A stretch of 64,000 nt of DNA, from the NCBI GenBank assembly GCA_050084985.1, contig JBITNC010000001.1, forward strand, positions 9,858,001 to 9,922,000, given 5' to 3'. Under the pieces are notes generated by a model. The model was not told the origin of the DNA and did not search any database. It saw nothing but the letters and a program-made list of their open reading frames with translations. A program made the position numbers and the translations under genes. The DNA comes from Nageia nagi (taxonomy: Eukaryota; Pinophyta). Of this stretch, positions 34,761-44,206 are shown piece by piece. Within the stretch, counting starts at the first letter, position 1, and each line of letters opens with the position of its first letter.

Positions 34761-35298
34761 AAGCTTGTATTCCCTGTAAGGCATTATATAGTGTAAATAT
34801 TGTAAAAAAAAAATAGTTACATTGTTGAAAAAAGTAAATAGTCTTTAATGATCAAATTTAATTCAGTATGATTAAGAGTTAATGTCAATGTACTGCTTAG
34901 CTATCAACTTTAACTCAACTTAGTCAACAGTTAATGTTGGCATGTTGCTCAGCTGTCACTAAATAAAATGACATTTAAGAAAATATTTCCTTGAATTTCA
35001 TGAACCATCATACAAGAACAACAAATTAAGTTAGGTGTGCTTTGAATTTACTAATCCAGCCTATGCTAGCTTAATCTGTACAATGCATAGGTCTTGAGAT
35101 CCTTAATAAGTAATTTACATTAATGTAAATCTTACCAACTTTGGATAAATAAAACTCCTCCCATACTCTATAGTTCAACATAGCTAATTTTGAGCACTCA
35201 AGTTTCCAAAGCATTCAGAGCTTAGAGATTTCAAAGCCAAGTTTTCTTGAGAAAGAGAAAGGTTACAATACCTCACATCACTTAGACTACTATTTTTA
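34761..35298 (+). other. non-coding gap between pol and extra ORF
   Basis: AT-rich. TTAATGTC(A/G)ATGT and TTAATGTTGGCATG at 34880-34945 form one imperfect direct repeat (GTACTGCTTAGCTATCA and GTTGCTCAGCTGTCA). No reading frame. Confidence 0.4.
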
Positions 35299-35788
35299 AT
35301 GACAACCAAAGGTTCAAGAAAAGTTGTTAATATCATGGTGACCTCTCAATCATCCTCTACAACTAAAGTAGAACAACTTGATGCTAACTTGCTCTCTTTA
35401 CAAGAAGAATATCTTGAGAATGCATCAGGAGTGAATTAGACTAATATGGAAGTAATCAATCATATGGATACATGGAGAGCTGACCCTAGACACATTCTTT
35501 TGAAGCTTAAGACACCTAAAGTGAATGAAAAAGGAGATTCACTTGCTCATTCAAAGAGAGATGTTATGATTGATCAAGGCTTGGCATATTATGTACCCTA
35601 TGATTCCTTAACCTACCCTTAGCTCTTGTACTCTCTAGCACATTGGCATCATCAAAAGGGGTACCAAATTAGAATGTTCAAGAGCATTGAAGAGGGAGAT
35701 ACTTCTAAGCCAATGTTTGAAGTAGTGCTAGACTACTCTTTTGACTCCATCGTCCAAGCATTTACCATTCCAATAGACTAGACATTTC
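35299..35788 (+). pseudogene. extra ORF downstream of gypsy pol, first part
   Basis: The ATG at 35299 opens a frame that runs to the copia insertion with only three in-frame TAG codons (near 35437, 35620 and 35779), each probably a former Gln. It does not match any retroelement domain I recognise. Visible features are a Ser/Thr-rich start, LLSLQEEYLENASG, DTWRADPRHILLKL and an aromatic stretch around YYVPYDSLTYP. Reading across the target site (ATTTC) after removing the copia keeps the same frame, so the ORF continues at 44207. Function unknown. Confidence 0.65.
35784..35788 (+). repeat. target-site duplication of the nested copia (left)
   Basis: ATTTC, repeated at 44202-44206. Confidence 0.95.
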
Positions 35789-36247
35789 TGTTAGAATTTG
35801 TAATGAAATATTGTGAATATCTAAACTCCTTGTAAATTCAATTAATCACTTAAAGGATATGTAGATACCTTAAGGGATTAATTGAATTCTTTATTATGTA
35901 GACTTTGACTTTACCAAGTGGTTAGTTGGTAGGTTAAAGTTAGGTGATACATTTATTGTAACCCTAACCTTACCCTTGGGTTAAAGGGAGGTTAGGGAGG
36001 TGCTCTCAAGATATAAATAGAGGGTCTCTCTTCTTGTAACATAACTAAGTTTTTGGAGTAAGATTACTCTACTAGTTGTGTAGGAGAGGAAGAGAATAGT
36101 TGTAAGAGGGGCATACTTGAGAATTGAGATACTAGTTGTGGATGTACTCCCAAGGAGGGAGGAACCACATTATATGTGTGTTATCTTGTGTATGATTGAG
36201 TTTCCTAGTCTTGGTCCTTGAGGATTTGTTTAGGTCTAAATCCTTCA
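35789..36247 (+). repeat. copia 5' LTR, 459 bp
   Basis: TGTTAGAATT...AATCCTTCA. TATAAATAG lies at 36012-36020. Transcription would start shortly downstream. Confidence 0.97.
36012..36020 (+). promoter_or_regulatory. TATA box of the copia LTR
   Basis: TATAAATAG, about 220 bases into the LTR; also at 43966-43974 in the 3' LTR and at 1768-1776 in the relative. Confidence 0.75.
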
Positions 36248-36249
36248 AT

Positions 36250-36261
36250 TGTTATCAGAGC
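36250..36261 (+). promoter_or_regulatory. primer-binding site (initiator tRNA-Met)
   Basis: TGTTATCAGAGC, two bases after the LTR; one mismatch from TGGTATCAGAGC. It is typical of plant copia elements. Confidence 0.9.
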
Positions 36262-36269
36262 TTGGTCTG

Positions 36270-36371
36270 GAAGCTCTTCTTCTTGGAGTAGAAGCTCTTC
36301 TTCTTGGTGTGAAAGCTCTTCTTCTTGGTGTGGAAGCTCTTCTTCTTGGTGTAGAAGCTACATCTTGGTGA
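36270..36371 (+). repeat. 21-bp tandem array right after the primer site
   Basis: Four units of GAAGCTCTTCTTCTTGGTGTG at 36270, 36291, 36312 and 36333, plus a partial at 36354. It sits in the leader. In one frame it would read as Ser-rich SSSSWC repeats, but no gag is in reach, so it is probably a leader repeat rather than a gene. Confidence 0.9.
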
Positions 36372-37036
36372 TCCTTCTTCATTCCTCATCTTACACTCCA
36401 TTGGTGAGGTAAATTCCAAGAGAAGGTATAAACTTCCTCCTCATTTGTTTATTTTATGGATTATTACATGATGCTACTAACACATTACTTGCTATGTGTT
36501 AGTCTTTTTAAATTATGATTAACAAGTTGCAATTTTTTTACTAATCCTCTATGTTACTTGCAAATTTTAAATTGCTATAATTCTTTTAAAAAGGGTTAGT
36601 ATACAAAAATTGTATTTTTTTTCATATTATATTGAACTTAAATGTATGTGTTGGTTCAATTTATCACAACATTTGCTTAAATACCAATATATGATGAAAA
36701 TTGCAATATATACTAACATTTTTTATGTTAGTAGTATTTTTTTATTACTATTTGCTTAAAAATAGTAATATATTATTGTGAAATTTCTCCTATATATCCT
36801 ACCATTTTTTATGTTAGTGGTATTTTTTATTGGTGAGGCATGAACCTTTATAAAAATAAGAGGAGGATAATTTTTTGTTCTACTACAAATTTTTACATGA
36901 GGGCACAATAATATTTATATACATTTTTTGTATATCCAAAAACTAGGGAAAGGTATTTAAAAAAAAAAAATCAAATAAGTTTTTTTAATTATCAATTTAT
37001 AAATAACTACACCATACAAAAATTATTATTTGGGGG
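36372..37036 (+). other. copia leader, no gene
   Basis: AT-rich, with a degenerate direct repeat TTTTTTATGTTAGTAGTATTTTT near 36718 and 36808. Confidence 0.5.
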
Positions 37037-37053
37037 GGTCAAGTAAAATATAT

Positions 37054-37525
37054 GCGCAAATTGTTTGACAAAGTGCCTCGATGAAATGCAGTCTATGGAC
37101 TACAATGCTCAAGCAATATGCATAAAACCAGATACGTTGACAGAGTTCGTGAGTTGTTTGCCAAGATACATGCTACAGACACTACTTCATGGACTTCAAT
37201 GCTCACAGGATATGCCCCGAAAGCCTCCTCCCTCACCAACTCATACAGATGCAATCTCGTTCAAGGATATGTACAACATGATACGTAGATTGTTTGGCAT
37301 GATGCATGGTGCAGACAAAGTTTTTTTCATGGACTACAAAGATCGTAGCTGGAGGCTCCTCTCCTTTGTCACACGATTGTCTCCACCTCCATGTACTACA
37401 CTACTCATAGGATATGCACCAAACAGATAGGGGTTGAAAGACTACGTGAACTATTTAACACAAATGGCACTCATGATGAGAACGTTGATTACATTTCCTG
37501 GATTGCTATGATTGCAGGATATACA
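37054..37525 (+). pseudogene. PPR gene fragment inside the copia leader
   Basis: Two frames together show several decayed pentatricopeptide repeats: KLFDKVPR (37058-37081) followed, after a frameshift, by WTTMLKQYA (37096-37122); then VRELFAKIHATDTTSWTSML (37147-37206); RRLFGMMHGAD (37281-37313) with WTTK after it (near 37332); and VERLRELF followed by ISWIAMIAGYTCDG (37487-37528). PPR proteins bind organelle RNA through 31-36-residue repeats; SWxxMIxGYxxxG is the hallmark of the PLS-type. The fragment is more G+C-rich than its surroundings, has no start and no complete repeat run, and lies within a single retrotransposon, so it looks like captured host DNA. Confidence 0.75.
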
Positions 37526-39007
37526 TGCGATGGGGGTTTGTGAATCTAGCTCCCTCCCCATTGACTTTATTTGCATTTGGTCAATTGATCAAGTCAAACA
37601 CAAAAACAAACCAACATGTGTTGTTCCTCTTCACTGACTTAGCACTCCGACTGGCTACCCCACGTGCCTTACCACCTCCACCACCCTACATGGTCTCCTC
37701 CTCATCGACTTTGGCCTCTGTCACCTCTGCCCAGCCTCTCCCCCTCCATGTGGCTTCCCTTGGCCACCTTCCCATATTTTTTTTCTCCATAAAGTTGTTG
37801 AGACTTAATTTTTTTTACCCACTACACATTTGATTTGATTTTTTATGTCTAGGTCAAAATTAAACATTTAAGGGCTTTTCCCTAAGTCTTTTTTTTTAAG
37901 TAACCAAAGGCTATATTTACTTAAAATACATACTTCAAAGACTATTTTTTAGGGATAACACATTAAGTGAAAAGGAGGGAGGCACCATACTTAAAGACAT
38001 TTGTTTTTTAGCATCCAAGTTTTAGAACTTTAAGTAAAAATGGGGGAATGTGTATAATTTTTTTTGCTTAAATCTTTATGGATCTTGCATGCTAAGTTTA
38101 TAATGCATGCCTCTTAACCTTGTTAGGAATAAAGCATGCTTAGTACTTAAAATTTTAAGTTGAATAATGCATGATGCATGTTTATTACTAAATTTTAAGT
38201 CATGGAATAATGCATGTTTAAGTTATGGATTAATGCTAAGTAGGACTTAGCCTTTGTAAAATTCATTATTTTTAAACTTGAGCAAAAATATGAAAAATGT
38301 AAAAAGTCCTTTAGGGGTTAGTACAAAACCCATTGGACTCTTAAGGTTTCAAGTTTCGTGTGGATGAAGTTTTTTTACTTTACTCTATATTTTTGCACAA
38401 TTGCTTTATATTTGCAATACGCAAAATATTGAAAGTAACCCCTAAAATGAACACATCCGCATGTATTCTTCCACAACATGACTTATTTGGGGAGCCACGA
38501 GATGATGACAGGGCAGACTGGAGCCTTTTTAGTCCAAAGACCCAAGTGGTGGTAAGTTCATCTTAATTGCCCCTAAGACCTCTGTTGGATTGGACATAAC
38601 TCTATTAGGTGGACAGGCATGTGTGTAGTGATACCACATGTCCGCACGTCCATTTAGGGATTATCCTGATAACCTAGGAGGAAAATTGAAAACCTTAATC
38701 AAGATAATTAAAATGGTTGGTCCAAGATACGTCAGATCCTTGGAAAATAGTTAGTACTTCTCCTTGTGAGAGTATATTACTGACCAAGGTGAACTGGTTG
38801 AGGACTGGTAGTACCTGGGCTCCACCTTACGGGCATCCAGGTGAAGGCCTAATTCTATACAAGAAAACAACCTCAACTTTATCCTTCTACAGATCGTGGG
38901 TTATAAGTTTGCACATGTGGGACATGTTTACTTATTAGATGTTTTATATGTATAGATGGAAAATTGTAAAAGTTTGCATTCTTATTACATTTTTTTTTTT
39001 TGTAGCA
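37526..39007 (+). other. rest of the copia leader; C-rich patch then AT-rich DNA
   Basis: 37660-37790 is Pro/Ser-coding, C-rich and possibly part of the same captured fragment; no domain was recognised. 38440-38900 is less AT-rich and may be a conserved leader segment. No gene is visible. Confidence 0.4.
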
Positions 39008-39991
39008 ATGGTTGAAACCTTCATTCCCAAGCATACACTTGACGGTTCCAACTTTGGAATATGGGAACCTTGTATGAAAGCTGAGTTACAAGCAAGGAAG
39101 CTATGGTAGACAGTTAATGAAGACTTGGTTGCTCCTACCGATGAGAAGGCTCTTGAAGTATACAACTCAAAGAATGAGTTAGCAACTTCAATGATTTATC
39201 ATGCAATTTCAGATGACATCCTTCTCATGATCTCTTCATCAACATCAGCAAAGGAAGCTTGGGATAGGCTAAAGAAAATTTACCTTGGGTCAAAATTTTC
39301 AAGGAGTTTCACCATTTTACAAAAGTTGTTGCAATATCGTCAAAGTGAAGATGAAAGTGCCTCTATCTACTTGAACAAAATCATTGACCTCAGGACATAA
39401 ATGGTTGGTTGTGGGTACAACTGGATCAATGATGAGTTCATGGTCTTCATCATTCTTCAAAGCCTTTCTACAAAGTTTAGTAACTTTGTCACAGTTATGA
39501 AGACTAGGCTCGATGATGAAGAAGATGTCATCTCTCTTGATAACCTTTCTAGACTCCTTTTGAAGCATGAGGAAACTTTGAATAAGAAAATGTTGAACCT
39601 TTCTCCAAAGGACAATAACATTGCTCTAGGAGCAACCAAAAATCCTTTCAAGAAGAAGTTCAAACATTATAAATTCAAAGATAACAAGTCCTCATCTACC
39701 TTCAGGAGGTATGAGAAAAAGGGCAACAATAATAGCAACTTCAGGCAAAGGAATGACAAAGCTAGCTCAAGCAATCCAACACCTCAGGAAAAGTTTGATG
39801 GAAATTGTAACTTTTGTGGCATCTTTGGGCACAAAGAATATGATTTTCGCAAAAAGAAATTTGCTCAAAAAGGTAAGGGAAATGCAAATGTGAGAAATTT
39901 CAATAATAGAAAGAAGAACAAGCATACTGCTACTATTGCCTACTACTCAATGACTCAAACTATTTCAAATGATTGGATTATTGATTCATGA
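39008..39991 (+). pseudogene. gag: copia gag with start of protease
   Basis: The ATG at 39008 starts a frame that stays in register to 39991, with stops at 39107 (TAG), 39398 (TAA) and 39989 (TGA). The first part is a UBN2-type gag (IWEPCMKAELQARKLW, then MIYHAISDDILLMISS and AKEAWDRLKKIY). The zinc knuckle CNFCGIFGHKEYDF has lost its last Cys (now Phe). The frame ends in the protease active-site motif DS-stop-CTNHM, where the catalytic D-S-G has Gly (GGA) changed to TGA. Intact copia Gag is about this length. Confidence 0.9.
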
Positions 39992-42922
39992 TGCACTAAT
40001 CACATGTGTTATGAAAAGGATAAGTTTGAAAAATTTCATAAGTACAAGAAGGATGCAGTTGTGATAGGTGATAATACAGTCCTTGATGTTCAAGGAATAG
40101 GGAGTGTGAAGATTCATGGAAAGACTTGATAATATCTTTTATGTGCCTAAACTAAGGATGAATCTCATCTTCGTAATTCAGATTACAAGGAAAGGATACT
40201 CATTTGAGTTTACCTCACACTCCTGGTGTGTTAAGAAAGGACTTGCCACCTTCATGAAAGGATCAGTAAAGGATGACCTTTATATTGTGGATCAAGTTCC
40301 TTCAAATATTTATCTTGCTGCAAATGTTTGTTCAAAGGATAATCTTTGGCATCAATGATTAGGGCACCTTAACCATAAGAGTATTCAAGATATGAAAAAT
40401 CAAGAACTTGTGGAAGGTTTACCTAATATTTCACCCACAATTGGTCTTTGTGAAAGGTGCATTCTAGGAAAGATGAATAGGCAAAAGTTTGAAAAAGATA
40501 AGGCAACTCGAGCTACTCATCCTCTTCAGCTTGTGCATTTAGATTTGATGGGTCCATTTCAAACTAAGTCTCTAAGGGGAGCTTCTTATGTTCTGACCTT
40601 CATTGATGACTTCAGTAGGATGACATTTGGTTATCTACTTGAGCACAAAGATCAAACTTTTGATAGGTTTAAAGACTTCAAGGCTCTTGTTGAAAATCAA
40701 ATTGATTTTAAGATCAAGATGCTGAGATCTGATAATGGGGGTGAGTATAATAGCAATGATTTTAATGACTGTTGTGTTAAACATGGGATCAAGCGACAAT
40801 TCACAATCCCTTACACCCCTCAGCAAAATGGAGTTGCTGAAAGGAAGAATCGAACCATTATGGAAATGGCAAGATGCATGTTGGGTAACCTTCCTAGTTT
40901 CTTATGGGGAGAAGCTATTCACATTGCTATTCACACCCTAAATAGGTGTCCTACTAAGGCAATTGAAGGTAAAACTCTGTATGAAGCATGGATAGGAAAG
41001 AAACCTAACCTCTCACACTTCAGGGTCTTCGATTGTGATGCATTTGCCTTCATTACCTCAGAGAAAAGAAAGAAGCTAGATAAATGATCAGAAAAATGCA
41101 TCTTTGTGGGGTATGATAATAAGCATAGAGGTTACAGGCTCTACTCCTCCTCCCATCAAATAGTCTTTGTTTCTAGGGATGTCAAGTTCAATGAACTTCC
41201 TGAGGATACGACCTCTCATGCTGAGGTATCTAATTCAGATGATTCTTTTCCTACACCTAACTGGTTGGATGATCATGTAAGGAAGTCACCACAAGAGCTA
41301 AATTCTCCAACTTAGAGAATTACAAGGAGTATGACCTTCAATAAATCCTTATTTGCCAAAATTGATAATACAAATGAACCATCAACCTTCAAAAAAGCTT
41401 CCAAGTAAGAGTGTTGGATGGAAGCTATGAAAGTTGAGTATGAGGCGCTCATGAAAAATGAAACTTGGGATTTGGTTCCTTATTCCAATGAGAAAAATGT
41501 GATTAGAAATAAATGGATATACAAGGTCAAGTATAATTCTGATGGAAAAATTGAAAAGTACAAAGCAAGGTCAGTGGCCAAAGGATTCACTCAAAAATAT
41601 GGTATTGATTATGAGGAAACCTTTGCTTCTGTGGCCAAGATGCCTACTGTCAGGATAATCCTTGCTCTTTCTGTAGCTCAAGGATGGAAAGCTTTTCAAC
41701 TTGATGTCAAGAGTGCATTTCTCAATGGTGACTTGGATGTTGAAATCTACATGAATCAACCAGAAGGATTTATTCCAGAAGGAAAAGAGTCTCTTGTGTG
41801 CAAGTTAAAGAAGTCTTTGTATGGACTTAAGCAAGCACCTAGAGTATGGTACAAGAAAATTTCAAGATTCTTTGTAGATATTAGTTTTTCCAAGTGCTTC
41901 TCTGACTCAGATCTCTATGTACTCAATCAAGGAAAAGATGTGGTCTTAATTCTCCTTTATGTGGATGATCTTCTCATAACTGGTAATAATATTGAAATCA
42001 TCCAAGAGTGCATATCCAAACTAAAGGCAACATTTGAAATGATTGATCTAGGTCTATTGCATTACTATCTTGGGATGCAAGTATACCAACACAAAGATTG
42101 TACTTATCTTAGTCAATCTAAGTATATATCAGACATCTTGCAAAAGTTTGGAATAGAAGAGTGTAAATATGCTACAATACCTATTTCTCCTGGAATCATT
42201 GTATCACTGAGCTCAGATTCTCAGTTGGCTGATGCTATAGCTTATAGGCAATTGATAGGTAGTCTTCTGTATCTAACTATCTCTCAACCTGATATTACCT
42301 TTGCAGTGAATCTAATGGCACGATTCATGCAAAAACCATATGTTGAATACCTCAATGCTATTAAGCAAATCTTGAGGTATGTGGCAGAGACAAAGGATCT
42401 TACTCTTAAGTATTCCAAAGTGCCCTCGATTGTTCTCTTCAGGTTCTCAGATTCTAATTATGGGGGAGATAGAGATGATAGAAAATCAACCTCTACATAT
42501 GCGTTTAGCATTGGTTCAGGTGCTATCTCTTGGGCTTCCAAGAAGCAAACTACTATTACTCTTTCTACCACTAAAGTTGAATATCGAGCCATGTCTATTA
42601 TCGCCCAAGATGCTATTTGGCTGAGGCATCTTCTGAATGAAATTGGGTATAAGCAAAATGGCCCATCTCTTATTTCTTTATACAATCAATTAGCTATCTC
42701 TTTGGCTAAGAATCCTGTGTTCCATCAGAGAACCAAACATGTGGAAATCCAAGCCCATTTTATTAGGGAGAAGGTTCTAGATGGCATCATACACTTGCAG
42801 TATTATCCATCTACTAAAAACTCCGCTGATTTATTCACCAAGCCCTTCCTGAAGCTCAATTCTACAAGCTTAGGGATTCTCTTAGGTTGGTGAAGTTGCC
42901 CTCAAGGGGGAGTGAAGTTTGA
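39992..42922 (+). pseudogene. pol: copia pol: protease end, integrase, RT, RNase H
   Basis: After a frameshift near 40110 the frame runs to about 42848, broken by stops at 40356 (TGA), 41085 (TGA), 41313 (TAG) and 41406 (TAA); a second frameshift near 42848 displaces the true end (TGA at 42920). Integrase: zinc domain LWHQ...LGHLNHKS (40344-40384) with CERCILGK; core acidic residues in HLDLMGPF (40540), RSDNGGEY (40726) and VAERKNRT (40834), all kept. RT: KARSVAKGFTQKYGIDYEE (41562-41618), QLDVKSAFLNGD (41698-41733) and LYVDDLLITG (41956-41985) with both Asp. RNase H: FSDSNYGG, then TKHVEIQAHFI; the usual CDNQ now reads YNQ (near 42682), so the enzyme would be impaired. Confidence 0.93.
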
Positions 42923-42980
42923 ACTTTTGTTAGTGATGACAACTTCACCTCTAAGAGGCCTTTTTTGATTGTACATTCTA

Positions 42981-43259
42981 TACCTACATGGTAAGTTTGC
43001 TCTGCATGACAAACTTGTTGTACAATTATTGTTATAGAGTGTTAATTATTTTATACCTCCATGGTAAGTTTGCTCTATGTGACAAACTTGTTGTACATTT
43101 TATACCTCCGTGGTAAGTTTACTCTGTGTGAGAAACTTGTTGTACAATTTTTGAGCATATAATTAATATACCTCCATGGTAAGTTCGCTCTGTGTGAGGA
43201 ACTTGTTGTACATTCTATACCTCCATGGTGAGTTTTCTCTGCATGAGAAACTTGTACAA
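42981..43259 (+). repeat. hairpin-forming tandem array in the copia 3' tail, 5 units
   Basis: Units start (TACCTNCATGG) at 42981, 43054, 43103, 43169 and 43218, spaced 73, 49, 66 and 49 bases. Each contains AAGTTT(G)CTC-loop-GAGAAACTT, a 9-base-pair stem with one bulged base, followed by GTTGTACA. Unit 4 has AAGTTC paired with GAACTT, a double change that keeps pairing. Confidence 0.8.
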
Positions 43260-43742
43260 TTTTTATGCTCTATTAAAAATCAACACATGTCTATATACAA
43301 TAGGTGACTATGAGTGATGGCTTGGCATCTCCGTGATGACTTATAGTACACCATTGATCAGTTATTTATAAGATGGCATTATTTGATTCTCTTATTTGAA
43401 TATATGATGCATCTAACTAATTTTGTTCATGAGTTACTTGTAGCATGTAGGATCTTCTTCAGAAATGCAAGTTACTCACCTTGTGTAAGCAAGCTCATGG
43501 AGACTCACTGTCTGCTTAAAGTTGATCGACTACTATGTACAATGAAACCAGTTGTGGTTAATGATTGTATTGTAAACCATTTTTTGTCAAATGGTAATGT
43601 AGTGAGTCTCAAACTAGTTCTCAAAAAGATTCTCAAATATGTAAATGTTCTCATCTCCACTTGTATCTCTATGGAGGAAACTCTCTCTTACTCTCTCTCT
43701 TCTCTCTTCTACGCTCTATCCCAATATTGCATTAAGGGGGAG
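43260..43742 (+). other. copia 3' untranslated tail and polypurine tract
   Basis: No functional gene. The open frame 43383-43748 is fortuitous: it runs through the polypurine tract into the LTR. The same tail with different repeats precedes the LTR at 1547. AAGGGGGAG at 43734-43742 is the polypurine tract. Confidence 0.7.
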
Positions 43743-44201
43743 TGTTAGAATTTGTAATGAAATATTGTGAATATCTAAACTCCTTTTAAATTCAATTAAT
43801 CACTTAAAGGATATGTAGATACCTTAAGGGATTAATTGAATTCTTTATTATGTAGACTTTGACTTTACCAAGTGGTTAGTTGGTAGGTTAAAGTTAGGTG
43901 ATACATTTATTGTAACCCTAACCTTACCCTTTGGTTAAAGGGAGGTTAGGGAGGTGCTCTCAAGCTATAAATAGAGGGTCTCTCCTCTTGTAACATAACT
44001 AAGTTTTTGAAGTAAGATTACTCTACTAGTTGTGTAGGAGAGGAAGAGAATAGTTGTAAGAGGGGCATACTTGAGAATTGAGATACTAGTTGTGGATGTA
44101 CTCCCAAGGAGGGAGGAACCACATTATATGTGTGTTATCTTGTGTATGATTGAGTTTCCTAGTCTTGGTCCTTGAGGATTTGTTTAGGTCTAAATCCTTC
44201 A
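43743..44201 (+). repeat. copia 3' LTR, 459 bp
   Basis: Differs from the 5' LTR at five positions only: CCTTTTAAA for CCTTGTAAA, CCCTTTGG for CCCTTGGG, AAGCTATA for AAGATATA, TCTCCTC for TCTCTTC, and TTGAAG for TTGGAG. Confidence 0.97.
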
Positions 44202-44206
44202 ATTTC

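Larger units (their letters stand above)
35789..44201 (+). mobile_element. complete nested Ty1-copia retrotransposon, 8413 bp
   Basis: Two 459-bp LTRs of equal length (35789-36247 and 43743-44201) differing at only five positions by eye, a 5-base target duplication ATTTC, an initiator-Met primer site at 36250-36261, a 2.7-kb leader, a gag-pol reading frame (39008-42922), a 0.8-kb 3' tail and a polypurine tract. It is the youngest insertion in the nest. It cannot make a full polyprotein: seven stops and two frameshifts are present. Confidence 0.97.

Noticed and set aside
36250-36261. Possible tRNA gene at TATCAGAGC
   Set aside because: Only the 12-base primer-binding complement is present; no cloverleaf can be built around this site, 19107 or 63894.
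36218-36412. Ser/Trp-rich peptide encoded by the 21-bp array
   Set aside because: It starts inside the LTR and crosses the primer site; no such copia protein is known and the pattern follows from the tandem repeat.
39401-39991. Separate small protein with its own ATG at 39401
   Set aside because: In frame with the gag ATG at 39008; the ATG follows a stop in the same frame and is the middle of gag.
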